Under the pieces are notes generated by a model that saw only the letters and a program-made list of their open reading frames with translations, was not told the origin of the DNA and did no database searches. The position numbers and the translations under genes were made by a program. Positions 1 through 8,144 of a stretch of DNA of 53,432 nucleotides are shown one piece after another. This DNA is from Pseudomonadota bacterium (GTDB taxonomy: Bacteria; Pseudomonadota; Gammaproteobacteria; Xanthomonadales; Xanthomonadaceae): positions 1-53,432 of the forward strand of contig JAEXBT010000091.1 in assembly GCA_023393895.1 (NCBI GenBank), read 5' to 3'. The stretch's first letter is position 1, and each line of letters starts with the position of its first letter.

Positions 1-25
1 GCGGGGCCGGGGTCGCTTCCGTCAT
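1..25 (-). CDS. gyrB: DNA gyrase subunit B, first eight codons only (partial)
   Basis: The complement of the first 25 bases reads ATG ACG GAA GCG ACC CCG GCC CCG, giving MTEATPAP before the window edge. An AGGAG ribosome binding site lies 11 bases upstream of the ATG. The gene follows recF on the same strand, which is the usual dnaA-dnaN-recF-gyrB order, and a short polar N-terminus is common in Xanthomonadaceae GyrB. Identity rests on position, start signals and these few residues, because the rest of the gene lies outside the window. Confidence 0.75.
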
Positions 26-45
26 GCGGATGGGAACTCCTGTCG

Positions 46-65
46 GGCGCGCCGAAAGGCGCGCC
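46..65. promoter_or_regulatory. perfect hairpin in the gyrB leader
   Basis: GGCGCGCC is repeated on both sides of a four-base spacer (46-53 and 58-65). Because GGCGCGCC is its own complement, the pair is both a direct and an inverted repeat. On the minus strand it lies between the predicted gyrB promoter and its ribosome binding site, so the gyrB transcript would start with an 8 bp GC-only stem. No T-tract follows, so it is not a typical terminator. A role in mRNA stability or translation control is inference. Confidence 0.55.
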
Positions 66-89
66 GGAAGACCTGAAAATCAACAGTCA

Positions 90-95
90 ATTATA
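90..95 (-). promoter_or_regulatory. predicted -10 box of a gyrB promoter
   Basis: The minus strand carries an exact TATAAT here, about 65 bases upstream of the gyrB start and just beyond the recF stop codon. No good -35 hexamer is visible 16-18 bases upstream. A separate gyrB promoter downstream of recF is plausible but not shown. Confidence 0.45.
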
Positions 96-122
96 GCATC
101 CGGGAGAGGGCCGAGTCCGCGC

Positions 123-1199
123 TCAGGCAGTCACCTGAGCCACGGTGCCGTGTTCCACGTGGAACGTGGCGACCGAATGCCCGGCCAGCTCCGGGAGCGC
201 CTCGGTGCCGGTGAGGAAGACCTGGGCACCACCACTCGAGAGTTCATGCAGCACGCGCTGCCGATGGCGCCCATCGAGCTCCGATGCGAGATCATCCAGC
301 AGCACGACCGGCCATTCGCCACGCTCCTGACGCAGATGGCGGGCCTGCGCGAGCAGGCAGGCCAATGCCACGAGCTTGGCCTGCCCGCGGGAGTAGGGCT
401 CTCGGTCGGGCCTGGCCACGAAGTCGACCCTCCAGTCGGCGCGATGAGGCCCGGTCCCCGTATGCCCGAGCGCCAGGTCACGCTCGCGACCCAGCAGCAG
501 TGCATCGGCCAGCGGGAACTGCTCCTGCCTCCAGCCGGGCTGGAACCCGAGTGCGGCGATGCCGAAACTCGGAAGCAGATGTTCCGTGACTGCCTGCAAA
601 TGCGGAAGCAGGTCGGCAACGTAGGCTTCACGATGCCGGTTCAGGGGCGCAGCAGCTTCGACCAGCTCATGGTCCCAGGCATCCAGTTGGCCGATTTGAC
701 GTGCCTTCAACAGCGCGTTCCGTTGACGCAAGGCCCGCTGATAGCGACGCCACAACTGAAGATAATTGGGTTCCACGTGGAACAAACCCCAGTCGAGGAA
801 CCGCCGGCGTGGCTCGCCACTTCCCGACACCAGCGCATGACTGCTGGGTTCAAAGGTGATGATCGCGAAGGCGGCACAGAAATCCCCCAGCTGCGGCAGG
901 CTGGCACCATCGATCCGGCCTTCCCAGCTGGCACCCGTGTGACGCAATCCCGCCCGATGGGTTCGCCCGGCCTCCTCCCACTCCACGTAGACCTGCACGG
1001 CCTCGGCCGCGGTGTGGATCAAGCCATCACGGACCCGTCCGCGGAAGCTACGGCCGTAGCCCAGCAGATGGATGGCTTCCAGCACGCTGGTCTTGCCGGC
1101 CCCGTTCTCCCCGAGCAGCAGGTTGAGACCAGGCCCGGGCGCTAGCCTCGCAGCTTCAATCGAGCGCACATCATGCAGATCGAGACGGGTTAGCCGCAC
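123..1199 (-). CDS. recF: DNA replication and repair protein RecF
   Basis: RecF is an SMC-like ATPase that helps load RecA at gapped DNA together with RecO and RecR. The 358-residue protein has a Walker A GENGAGKT at 30-37, the DNA-gap family motif LDWGLFHVEP at about 135-144, an ABC-like signature around 269-285 (YSRGQAKLVALA) and a Walker B VVLLDDLASELD at 298-309. The start codon is GTG, giving the family-typical MRLTRLDLHDVRSI; no better ATG lies upstream. It follows dnaN after 75 bases and precedes gyrB. Two FHVE tetrapeptides (140-143 and 346-349) are encoded by parS-like DNA, so this coding sequence doubles as centromere-like DNA. Confidence 0.96.
   Translation of the reverse strand: MRLTRLDLHDVRSIEAARLAPGPGLNLLLGENGAGKTSVLEAIHLLGYGRSFRGRVRDGLIHTAAEAVQVYVEWEEAGRTHRAGLRHTGASWEGRIDGASLPQLGDFCAAFAIITFEPSSHALVSGSGEPRRRFLDWGLFHVEPNYLQLWRRYQRALRQRNALLKARQIGQLDAWDHELVEAAAPLNRHREAYVADLLPHLQAVTEHLLPSFGIAALGFQPGWRQEQFPLADALLLGRERDLALGHTGTGPHRADWRVDFVARPDREPYSRGQAKLVALACLLAQARHLRQERGEWPVVLLDDLASELDGRHRQRVLHELSSGGAQVFLTGTEALPELAGHSVATFHVEHGTVAQVTA
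151..166. promoter_or_regulatory. parS: parS-like site 1, inside recF
   Basis: TGTTCCACGTGGAACG matches the palindromic ParB recognition sequence TGTTNCACGTGNAACA at all but the last base. It lies within the recF 3' end, where it encodes FHVE. With two similar sites inside 1.1 kb, next to oriC, it probably nucleates ParB for chromosome segregation. No parA or parB gene is in the window. Confidence 0.8.
769..784. promoter_or_regulatory. parS: parS-like site 2, inside recF
   Basis: GGTTCCACGTGGAACA contains a perfect 14-base palindrome GTTCCACGTGGAAC and differs from the ParB consensus only at its first base. It encodes the FHVE of the conserved RecF segment GLFHVEP, so part of the match could come from protein conservation. 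The full 14-base symmetry exceeds what that tetrapeptide requires. Confidence 0.75.
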
Positions 1200-1218
1200 C
1201 CGCGGCCCCCCCAGACGA

Positions 1219-1243
1219 CACCGCCCGGACGAGCCGGGCGGTG
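1219..1243. promoter_or_regulatory. 10 bp hairpin between dnaN and recF
   Basis: CACCGCCCGG and CCGGGCGGTG form a perfect 10 bp stem with a 5-base loop in the 75-base dnaN-recF spacer, directly beside parS site 3. No T-run follows on either strand, so it is not a clear terminator. It could lower recF expression relative to dnaN or protect the mRNA end; that is inference. Confidence 0.6.
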
Positions 1244-1244
1244 A

Positions 1245-1260
1245 TGTTTCACGTGGAACA
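1245..1260. promoter_or_regulatory. parS: parS-like site 3, dnaN-recF intergenic
   Basis: TGTTTCACGTGGAACA fits the ParB consensus TGTTNCACGTGNAACA at every defined position. It lies in noncoding DNA between dnaN and recF, so coding constraint cannot explain it. It is the best of the three sites in this cluster and about 1.3 kb from the putative oriC. Confidence 0.88.
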
Positions 1261-1274
1261 GCATGAGCCGCATG

Positions 1275-2372
1275 TCAGAGCCGCAGCGGCATCACCACGT
1301 GGCGGCTGCGCTCGTTGCCGGCTTCCTGCACCAGGGCGGAGGAATTCGCATCACGCATCGACAGCACCACCTGTTCATCACGGAGCGCGCCCAGCGCATC
1401 CAGCAGGTAGGTCACGTTGAAGCCGATCTGCAGGCCATCCACCTTGGTGTCGGCTTCGACATCCTCCTGCGCCTCTTCCTGTTCCGGGTTGTTGGTCTGG
1501 ATCCGCATCTGGTTCGGGGAGACCTCCACCCGCACGCCGCGATACTTCTCGTTGGACAGGATCGCCGCACGCTGCAACGCGGCCCGAAGCGTCTCGCGGT
1601 CCACCGTGACCTGCTTGTCGGCGCCGATCGGAATCACCGCCTCGTAATCCGGGAAGCGGCCGTCGATCAGCTTGCTGGTGAAGGTCACATCGTCACGCTT
1701 GACGCGGATATGGTTGCGCCCGAGTTCGAGATCCAGCACGCGGTCGCCGCCCTCGAGCAGGCGCTGCAGTTCCTGCACGCCCTTGCGCGGCACGATGATC
1801 TGGCGCTTCTGCCCGCCCTGTTCCAGCGCCGCCTCGCACATCGCCAGGCGATGGCCGTCCGTGGCCACGCAGCGCAGCGAATCATCGCGCAGGTCGAACA
1901 ACAGGCCATTGAGGTAGTAGCGCACATCCTGCTGCGCCATCGCGAAGGCGGTGCGGTCGATGAGTTCCTTGAGTGCCGATTCGGGCACCTGCACGTGTTC
2001 GGTGGCATCGACCTCGTCGATCGACGGGAAATCATTCGCCGGCAGGCTGGCCAGGCTGAAACGGCTGCGGCCGGCCTGCACGCTGATCTTGTCGCCGGAC
2101 TGGCTGACCGTCACCTTGCTGCCATCAGGCAGGGCACGGACGATGTCGAAGAACTTGCGCGCCGGGATGGTGGTTTCTCCCGCCTCGGTGTCCTGGGCTT
2201 CGGCGCGCGCGACCATCTCGACCTCGAGATCGGTACCGGTCAGCGAGATCCTGCCGTCCTCCACCTGCAGCAACAGGTTGGCCAGTACCGGCAGGGTCTG
2301 CCGCCTTTCGACCACGTTGACCACCTGGGCCAGGGGCTTCAACAGGGCTTCGCGTTGCAGGGAGAAACGCAT
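1275..2372 (-). CDS. dnaN: DNA polymerase III beta subunit (sliding clamp)
   Basis: DnaN forms the ring-shaped clamp that tethers DNA polymerase III to DNA and recruits many repair proteins. The 365 residues are the normal length for the three-domain clamp. The start MRFSLQREALLKPLAQVVNVVERRQ and the end EAGNERSRHVVMPLRL are typical; the C-terminal MPLRL lines the protein-binding cleft. The ATG is supported by an AAAGGAA ribosome binding site 9 bases upstream. It lies downstream of dnaA on the same strand, separated by the AT-rich putative origin. Confidence 0.97.
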   Translation of the reverse strand: MRFSLQREALLKPLAQVVNVVERRQTLPVLANLLLQVEDGRISLTGTDLEVEMVARAEAQDTEAGETTIPARKFFDIVRALPDGSKVTVSQSGDKISVQAGRSRFSLASLPANDFPSIDEVDATEHVQVPESALKELIDRTAFAMAQQDVRYYLNGLLFDLRDDSLRCVATDGHRLAMCEAALEQGGQKRQIIVPRKGVQELQRLLEGGDRVLDLELGRNHIRVKRDDVTFTSKLIDGRFPDYEAVIPIGADKQVTVDRETLRAALQRAAILSNEKYRGVRVEVSPNQMRIQTNNPEQEEAQEDVEADTKVDGLQIGFNVTYLLDALGALRDEQVVLSMRDANSSALVQEAGNERSRHVVMPLRL

Positions 2373-2632
2373 CGAATGGATTCCTTTGCGGGTCGGGTCG
2401 CTATGGCTTTTATGAAACGGGATAACTAAACAAATGCGGTGGTGCTGGGCGTTTCGGATTCAGTGGAAAACAGACTTAAATCACTGATTAATTTTAACTT
2501 TTTCGAATCAGAAGGGCTGTGTGAAGGCATGCGGACTACCCGGGAAATCCTGTGGGCAACTTTCTTGGTCAGTTGCATCCCCAACTTGTCCACAGCCTCT
2601 TCGCACGATCATCCCCTCGTTTATCCCGTGGC
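2373..2632. other. oriC: putative chromosomal replication origin (oriC) between dnaA and dnaN
   Basis: This 260-base gap between dnaA and dnaN holds no gene. It contains a strikingly AT-rich block (about 2471-2510) in an otherwise GC-rich sequence, suited to strand opening. It also has a DnaA-box-like TTGTCCACA (2586-2594), a weaker inverted TTGCCCACA (complement of 2551-2559), and two oppositely oriented copies of TTATCCCGT (complement of 2417-2425, and 2621-2629). In Xanthomonas the dnaA-dnaN spacer is reported as the origin. Only one box is close to consensus, so the precise limits are uncertain. The dnaN promoter must also lie here. Confidence 0.7.
2586..2594 (+). promoter_or_regulatory. 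DnaA box
   Basis: TTGTCCACA differs at one position from the strong DnaA box TTATCCACA. It lies 39 bases from the dnaA stop codon, within the AT-rich dnaA-dnaN spacer. Confidence 0.65.
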
Positions 2633-3994
2633 TTACTCGGTGAGCTTGCGCAGCAACTTGTCCCAGTCCTCGTGGAGCTTGGGGTCGGTTTCCACCAGGC
2701 TGCGCACCTGCCGGCAGGCATGCAGCACCGTGGTGTGATCCCGCCCCCCGAAGGCATCCCCGATTTCCGGCAGGCTGTGCTCGGTGAGTTCCTTGGCCAG
2801 CGCCATCGCCACCTGCCGCGGACGGGCCAGCGAACGGGTGCGGCGCTTGGACAGGAGCTCACGGAGCGGCAGCCCGTAGTAGTCTGCCACGGTCTTCTGG
2901 ATGTTGGGGATGGAAACCAGCGCCTGCTGGGCACGCAACAGGTCGCGCAGCGTTTCCTGGGCGAATTCGGCGGTAATGGTGCGGCCGGTGAAGTTGGCCC
3001 GCGCCGCCAGCGTGTTGAGGGCGCCTTCCAGATCACGGACGTTGGAATGCATGCGCTTGGCGAGCAGGAAAGCCACATCTTCAGGAAGATGAACACCCCG
3101 TTCCTGGGCCTTGGCCAGCACGATCTGGGCACGGGTTTCGAAATCGGGCGGGTCGATGGCGACCGACAGGCCCCAGGCCAGCCGCGATTTCAGCCGCGCT
3201 TCCAGCCCGTCGACTTCGCGGGGATAGCGGTCGCAGGTCAGGATGATCTGCTGGCGGCCATCGAAGAGCGCATTGAAGGTGTGGAAGAACTCTTCCTGGG
3301 TACGGTCCTTGCCAGCGAAGAACTGGATGTCATCGAGCAGCAGGGCATCGATCTGCTGGAAGCGGCGCTTGAACTGGTCGGCGGTGCGTTCCTGCAGGGC
3401 GCGGAAGAACTCGTTGTAGAACTCGTTGCTGCGCATGTAGAGCACGCGCGCGGCCGGATTCTGCCGGCGCATCTCGTTGCCGGCGGCGAACATCAGATGG
3501 GTCTTGCCGAGCCCTGTGCCGCCGTAGAGCAGCAGCGGGTTGTGCGCCCGGTCGCCCGGTTTCTGTGCGGCGTGCCAGGCGGCGGCGCGCGCCATCTGGT
3601 TGCTGCGGCCCTCGACGAAATTGTCGAAGCTGTAATGCGAATCGACGTTGCCGTGGAACGGCTCGGCACGCGCGGCGGGGAGTGTTCGGGCGGACGTGGT
3701 CGCCTCCACGGGGCGCGGCGCGGGCATCGTGCCGATCTCAAGCTGCACCTCGGGGCTGCCGGCGAAATGCGCAAGCAACTCGCGGATCCGCGGCAGGTAG
3801 CGGCTGCGGACCTCCTCGACCACGAACGCGTTGGGCGCGTACAGCACCATGCCGTGCGCCTGCGCACTGGCCTGCAGCGGTTTCAGCCAGGTGTGTACGT
3901 CTTCCAGCGGCAGCTCGGCCGCCAGCCGTTCCATGCAGCGCGGCCAGGGATCATGCGCGGCATCGGGGGCGGGGGACAACGGCGGGAAGGTCAT
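2633..3994 (-). CDS. dnaA: chromosomal replication initiator DnaA
   Basis: DnaA binds DnaA boxes at oriC and melts the origin. The predicted 453-residue protein has domain I at about 14-80, a Walker [10 protein letters not shown] near 158-166, Walker [10 protein letters not shown] near 218-226, and the C-terminal DNA-binding signature with RDHTT at 418-422. The ATG at 3992-3994 (MTFPPLSP) is preferred because the frame upstream runs into the divergent rpmH promoter and gene and has no family-like sequence. An internal MERLAAEL at residue 21 is a less likely start. No strong ribosome binding site is visible. It is divergent from rpmH, the usual arrangement. Confidence 0.95.
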   Translation of the reverse strand: MTFPPLSPAPDAAHDPWPRCMERLAAELPLEDVHTWLKPLQASAQAHGMVLYAPNAFVVEEVRSRYLPRIRELLAHFAGSPEVQLEIGTMPAPRPVEATTSARTLPAARAEPFHGNVDSHYSFDNFVEGRSNQMARAAAWHAAQKPGDRAHNPLLLYGGTGLGKTHLMFAAGNEMRRQNPAARVLYMRSNEFYNEFFRALQERTADQFKRRFQQIDALLLDDIQFFAGKDRTQEEFFHTFNALFDGRQQIILTCDRYPREVDGLEARLKSRLAWGLSVAIDPPDFETRAQIVLAKAQERGVHLPEDVAFLLAKRMHSNVRDLEGALNTLAARANFTGRTITAEFAQETLRDLLRAQQALVSIPNIQKTVADYYGLPLRELLSKRRTRSLARPRQVAMALAKELTEHSLPEIGDAFGGRDHTTVLHACRQVRSLVETDPKLHEDWDKLLRKLTE

Positions 3995-4101
3995 GGTCGG
4001 CTGTTCTGGGTCGCGGGGCCGCACGGCCAGTGGCTGCGCGCGGCGGGACAGGGCAGGGTAGCATCGCCCATGATGTCCCGGGCGGTACTCGGAATCCGCG
4101 C

Positions 4102-4131
4102 TTGACCCGGCCTGTTCAGGCGCGCTAGAAT
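4102..4131 (+). promoter_or_regulatory. rpmH promoter
   Basis: TTGACC (4102-4107) and TAGAAT (4126-4131) are separated by 18 bases and lie 32 bases before the rpmH start. Both hexamers differ from the sigma-70 consensus at one position each, making this one of the best promoters in the window. It would drive rpmH-rnpA-yidC. Confidence 0.75.
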
Positions 4132-4163
4132 TTTCGGTTCTGTTTCCCGATTCGGTCCTCACC

Positions 4164-4304
4164 ATGGCCACCAAGCGCACTTTCCAGCCCAGCAACCTCA
4201 AGCGCAAGCGCGATCACGGTTTTCGCGCCCGCATGGCGACTGCTGATGGCCGCAAGATCCTGGCCCGTCGCCGCGCCAAGGGCCGCAAGGTCCTGTCGGC
4301 CTGA
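4164..4304 (+). CDS. rpmH: 50S ribosomal protein L34
   Basis: L34 is a very basic 46-residue protein of the large ribosomal subunit. The translation [20 protein letters not shown], followed by [20 protein letters not shown] and RKVLSA, is the complete family sequence. The gene heads the rpmH-rnpA-yidC operon and is divergent from dnaA. It follows a strong promoter with a short leader that has no clear ribosome binding site. Confidence 0.98.
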   Translation: MATKRTFQPSNLKRKRDHGFRARMATADGRKILARRRAKGRKVLSA

Positions 4305-4372
4305 TCCCGGCTGGCGGCGCCCGCGCGCCGCATCCGTGGTTCCCGGCGCCCGGACTTGCACCTGACGCTGAC

Positions 4373-4828
4373 ATGACACTTCCCGCACCCGCCCGTTTCC
4401 CGAAAACGGCGCGGGTGCGTTCGCGTGCGGCATATGGCCATGTGTTCTCCCAGGCGCGCCGCATCCATCACCCGGCCCTGACGCTGCACGTCGCACCGCT
4501 TCCTGACGATGGGCATGCGGCGATGCTGGGTCTGGCGGTTTCGCGCAAGGTCGATCCGCGTGCGGTCGGCCGCAACCGAATCAAGCGGGTGTGGCGCGAT
4601 GTCTTCCGCCGGCATCGCACCGAGCTGCTGCCGCGCGCGCTGGTTGCGGTGGCCAAACCCGCCGCCGGGAAGCTGGAAAACCGCGCGCTTGCCGAAGCCC
4701 TCCTTGAGACCCTGCGCCGCGCTGGCGCGTTGCCGCGACTGGACGCGACCGGCACAATGCGCGGCGATTCCCGTTCCCCGAACCCCGGGCCATCCCGCGA
4801 TCGGCCCGACCCGAGCACGCCTGCATGA
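4373..4828 (+). CDS. rnpA: ribonuclease P protein component
   Basis: RnpA is the protein cofactor of RNase P, which matures tRNA 5' ends. The family signature is seen as [16 protein letters not shown] near residues 64-79, with the N-terminal [20 protein letters not shown]. At 151 residues it is somewhat longer than usual because of a proline- and arginine-rich tail after about residue 120. Its TGA overlaps the yidC ATG by four bases, so yidC translation is probably coupled. The yidD gene that often lies between rnpA and yidC is absent. Confidence 0.95.
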   Translation: MTLPAPARFPKTARVRSRAAYGHVFSQARRIHHPALTLHVAPLPDDGHAAMLGLAVSRKVDPRAVGRNRIKRVWRDVFRRHRTELLPRALVAVAKPAAGKLENRALAEALLETLRRAGALPRLDATGTMRGDSRSPNPGPSRDRPDPSTPA

Positions 4829-6558
4829 ACCAGACCCGTCTTTTCCTCCTCTTCGCCTGGCTGATGGTGGCGACCTTGCTGTGGATGGAGTGGGGCAGGG
4901 AACAACAGGCCGCACTGGCGCCGGCGACCCCGACCCCGCAGGTGGCACCCGTGCCGGCGATGGTTCCCGGCCAGTCACCCACCACCGCAGCACCTGCCGT
5001 GCCGGTCGCGCCGGTGCCGGCAGCACCCGGGCAGGGCCCTGTCTCGGTGCCGGTCGCGGCGGCGCAGGGCGTCATCGCCACCACCGACGTGCTCAAGCTG
5101 GCGCTCGACGGCGGTGGCGTGAGCCAGGCCGATCTGCTCGGGTACCCGCAGACGCGCGACACCGGCAGCCCGCCGGTCAGGATGTTCAGCCCTGAGCCTG
5201 CCCGCTTTGCGGCGGCGCAGACCGGCTGGGTGGGGCAGAACGGGGCTTCCGCGCCGAGCCATCAGTCGGGTTTCGTGCCGGCAGAACCCGGCAAGGCCTA
5301 CGCGCTTGCCGCCGGGCAGGACAGCTTGGACATCCCGTTCGTCTGGAACGGCCCGGATGGCGTCAGCATCCAGCGCACCTATGTGCTCAAGCGCGGCAGC
5401 TACGTGGTGGAAGTGCGCGATGTGGTGCGCAACGCCGGTAGCGCACCGTGGAGTGGTTATGTCTATCGGCAGCTGGTGCAGGTGCCGCAGGCGATCCAGG
5501 CGAACATGTTCCACCCGGAGTCCTACAGCTTCCGCGGCGCGACCTGGTTCAGCAAGGAGGAAGGCTACGAGCGGCGTCGCTTCGATGACTATCTCGACGA
5601 CGGTCACCTCAACCGTACCATCGGCAACGGCTGGCTGGCGATGCTGCAGCATCACTTCTTTACCGCCTGGATCCCGCAGGCCGACCAGCCGGCGCTGTAC
5701 GCGCTCGACCAGCAGGGCCCGGCCGCGGCGATTTCCGCCACCGGGCCGCAGTTCACGCTCGCGCCGGGCCAGAGCGCAACCACCGCCGCGCGACTGTGGG
5801 TTGGCCCGAAGCTGGTCGAGCAGATCCAGGCGCAGAAGGTGCAGGGGCTGGAGCGGGCGGTCGATTACAGCCGCTTCTCGATCTTCGCCCTGCTTGGCCA
5901 GGGTCTGTTCTGGATCCTTTCCAAGCTGCACCAGCTGATCGGCAACTGGGGCTGGGCGATCATCGGCCTGGTGGTGCTGCTGAAGATCGCCCTGTTCCCG
6001 CTGTCCAACGCGCAGTACAAGTCGGCGGCCAAGATGCGCCGCTTTCAGCCGCGCATGCAGCAGCTCAAGGAACGCTACGGGGACGACAAGCAGAAGTTCC
6101 AGCAGGCGATGATGGAGCTGTACAAGACCGAGAAGATCAACCCGGTCGGTGGCTGTCTGCCCATCATCCCGCAGATCCTGATCTTCATGACCCTGTACTG
6201 GGTGCTGTCGGAAGCGGTGGAGCTGCGCCACGCGCCGTGGATCGGCTGGATCCAGGACCTCACTGCGCGCGATCCCTACTTCATCCTGCCGGTGCTGAAC
6301 GCCGCGATCATGATCGCCACCCAGCACCTGACGCCGATGGCGCCGGGCATGGACCCGATGCAGCAGAAGATGATGAAGGCGATGCCGATCGTGTTCGGCG
6401 TGCTGCTGGCCTTCCTGCCCGCGGGCCTGGTGCTGTACCAGGTCGCGAACGGCGGACTCGGCCTGCTGCAGCAGTGGTACATGCTGAGGAAGTACGGTGA
6501 CGCGCCGCCGAAGGGCAGCCCGGTCAAGCCGGCAGCCGGCAAGGGCGATAAGAAGTGA
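4825..6558 (+). CDS. yidC: membrane protein insertase YidC
   Basis: YidC inserts and folds inner membrane proteins, alone or with SecYEG. The 577-residue protein starts with a transmembrane anchor (about 4-22, [18 protein letters not shown]), then a low-complexity Pro/Ala/Val stretch, the large periplasmic domain, and the conserved membrane core from about 355 on. Core landmarks are [20 protein letters not shown], the [16 protein letters not shown] loop, [16 protein letters not shown] and the C-terminal [20 protein letters not shown]. It overlaps rnpA and is followed by a terminator. Confidence 0.97.
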   Translation: MNQTRLFLLFAWLMVATLLWMEWGREQQAALAPATPTPQVAPVPAMVPGQSPTTAAPAVPVAPVPAAPGQGPVSVPVAAAQGVIATTDVLKLALDGGGVSQADLLGYPQTRDTGSPPVRMFSPEPARFAAAQTGWVGQNGASAPSHQSGFVPAEPGKAYALAAGQDSLDIPFVWNGPDGVSIQRTYVLKRGSYVVEVRDVVRNAGSAPWSGYVYRQLVQVPQAIQANMFHPESYSFRGATWFSKEEGYERRRFDDYLDDGHLNRTIGNGWLAMLQHHFFTAWIPQADQPALYALDQQGPAAAISATGPQFTLAPGQSATTAARLWVGPKLVEQIQAQKVQGLERAVDYSRFSIFALLGQGLFWILSKLHQLIGNWGWAIIGLVVLLKIALFPLSNAQYKSAAKMRRFQPRMQQLKERYGDDKQKFQQAMMELYKTEKINPVGGCLPIIPQILIFMTLYWVLSEAVELRHAPWIGWIQDLTARDPYFILPVLNAAIMIATQHLTPMAPGMDPMQQKMMKAMPIVFGVLLAFLPAGLVLYQVANGGLGLLQQWYMLRKYGDAPPKGSPVKPAAGKGDKK

Positions 6559-6562
6559 CGAA

Positions 6563-6593
6563 GGCGGGCCCGCGATGCGGGCCCTTCTTCTTT
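6563..6593 (+). terminator. rho-independent terminator after yidC
   Basis: GGGCCCGC and GCGGGCCC (6566-6573 and 6577-6584) form an 8 bp stem with a 3-base loop. TTCTTCTTT follows. It starts 5 bases after the yidC stop and ends before mnmE. Confidence 0.85.
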
Positions 6594-6622
6594 GCGATGG
6601 CACGACCTGCGATGCTTGCGCG

Positions 6623-7969
6623 ATGAATCCGGACCCGCATCGCGACACGCTGGTCGCCATCGCCACCGCGGCGGGCGCGGGTGGAGTGGGCATCGTGCGG
6701 TTGTCAGGCCCGCGAGCGATCGCGATCGCCGAGGCGATCTGCGCGCGCCGGCTGTCGCCGCGACGGGCACATTACTGCCGGTTCGTGGATGCGTGGGGGG
6801 ACATGCTCGATGACGGCATCGCGCTCGCCTTTCCTGCGCCGGCGAGCTTCACCGGCGAGGATGTCGCCGAGTTGCAGGCGCACGGCAGTCCGGCGTTGCT
6901 GCGTCAGCTGGTCGATGTGTCGATCGGCCACGGTGCGCGCCAGGCGGGGCCCGGCGAGTTCAGTGCGCGCGCCTTCGACAACGGCAAGCTCGACTTGGCC
7001 CAAGCCGAGGCGCTGGCCGACCTGATCGCCGCCGGCAGCGCGCAGGCCGCGCGCGCGGCGCGACGCTCGCTCGATGGAGCCTTCTCGCGCGAGATGGAGG
7101 CGCTGGCTGCGCAACTGATGGCCCTGCGGGTGCAGGCCGAAGCGGCGATCGACTTCGCCGACGAGCCGCTGGAGACGCTCTCCGAAGCGCGGTTGGGCGC
7201 GACGCTCGCGGCGATCCGCGCCGATCTTGACCGCCTGCGGGCCCGCGCCGAAGCCGGCCAGCGCCTCCGCGACGGCCTGCACGCGGTGATCGTCGGGCCG
7301 CCGAATGCCGGCAAGAGCTCGCTGCTCAACGCGCTGGCGCGCAGCGAGCGGGCGATCGTCACCGACATCGCCGGCACCACCCGCGACCTGCTGCGCGAGA
7401 CGGTGCGGATCGGCGACATCGAACTGACCCTGGTCGATACCGCCGGCCTGCGCGAGACCACGGACGCGATCGAACGCGAGGGCATCCGCCGCGCCCGCGA
7501 CGAGCTGGCTCGCGCCGACCTCGCACTGGTGGTGGTCGATGCACGTTCACCCGAGGATGCCGCTGGTTTGCTTGCGCAGCTCGAAGAGGTGCCACGACGC
7601 CTGTGCATCTTCAACAAGGCCGACCTGCTGGACCCCGCGGCCCTTGCCCGCCTGCCTGCACCATCGTTTGCGGTGTCCGCGCGCGATGGTCGCGGGCTGG
7701 AAGCGCTGGAGGCAGCGGTCGCCGAGATCGTGGGGCACGGCCTCGAAGCGGGCGAGGGCGCGTTCAGTGCGCGGGCTCGCCACGTGCGCGCGCTTGACGA
7801 CTGCGCGGGATGGTTGACGCAGGCCGCCGAGGAACTGGCCGCCGCCCAGCCCGAGCTGGCCGCCGAAGCCCTGCGGCTGGCGCGTGACGCGCTGGGGGAG
7901 ATCACCGGCCGCAGCCTGCCCGATGACCTGCTCGGCGCGATCTTCAGTACCTTTTGCGTGGGCAAGTAG
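6623..7969 (+). CDS. mnmE: tRNA modification GTPase MnmE (TrmE)
   Basis: MnmE acts with MnmG to modify the wobble uridine (position 34) of certain tRNAs. The 448 residues show an N-terminal folate-binding domain ([22 protein letters not shown] at the start), a G domain with GPPNAGKSS at about 222-230, [15 protein letters not shown] and NKAD, and the catalytic C-terminal FCVGK (family FCIGK). The ATG at 6623 is chosen because upstream sequence overlaps the yidC terminator and lacks family residues. mnmG is not adjacent in this window. Confidence 0.96.
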   Translation: MNPDPHRDTLVAIATAAGAGGVGIVRLSGPRAIAIAEAICARRLSPRRAHYCRFVDAWGDMLDDGIALAFPAPASFTGEDVAELQAHGSPALLRQLVDVSIGHGARQAGPGEFSARAFDNGKLDLAQAEALADLIAAGSAQAARAARRSLDGAFSREMEALAAQLMALRVQAEAAIDFADEPLETLSEARLGATLAAIRADLDRLRARAEAGQRLRDGLHAVIVGPPNAGKSSLLNALARSERAIVTDIAGTTRDLLRETVRIGDIELTLVDTAGLRETTDAIEREGIRRARDELARADLALVVVDARSPEDAAGLLAQLEEVPRRLCIFNKADLLDPAALARLPAPSFAVSARDGRGLEALEAAVAEIVGHGLEAGEGAFSARARHVRALDDCAGWLTQAAEELAAAQPELAAEALRLARDALGEITGRSLPDDLLGAIFSTFCVGK

Positions 7970-8077
7970 GCGATGTCGATGTTGCCCACCCGAAAAGCGC
8001 TTGAATGAGAATGAATCGCGAAACGGACGCGCCCGAATGGTTAAACTAGGCCTGAATCCGCGCGACCCCCGTCATTC

Positions 8078-8091
8078 TTGACCCGGATCAA
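8078..8091 (+). promoter_or_regulatory. FNR/ANR box of the cco operon
   Basis: TTGACCCGGATCAA matches TTGAT-N4-ATCAA at 9 of 10 defined positions. If centred at -41.5 as in class II FNR promoters, transcription would start near 8126 and the -10 box would be about 8114-8119 (AACAAT). That fits a ccoN start at 8145 and excludes the upstream in-frame ATG at 8118. An FNR-type regulator gene closes this gene island. Confidence 0.8.
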
Positions 8092-8144
8092 GAAGACGGC
8101 CCCACGCAGTCTCAACAATGCCAGGCGTCATCGAGGAACCTGCA

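Noticed and set aside
1285..1305. CCACGTGG near 1296 as a fourth parS
   Set aside because: Only the central 8 bases match; the flanks do not continue the palindrome.
7958..7989. Inverted repeat GTGGGCAA/TTGCCCAC at the mnmE stop
   Set aside because: A 16-base loop and no T-run; part of it is coding for the conserved GK end of MnmE, so it is not a convincing terminator.
8000..8018. Fur-box-like AATGAGAATGAAT upstream of cco
   Set aside because: Too few matches to the 19-base Fur consensus; probably chance.
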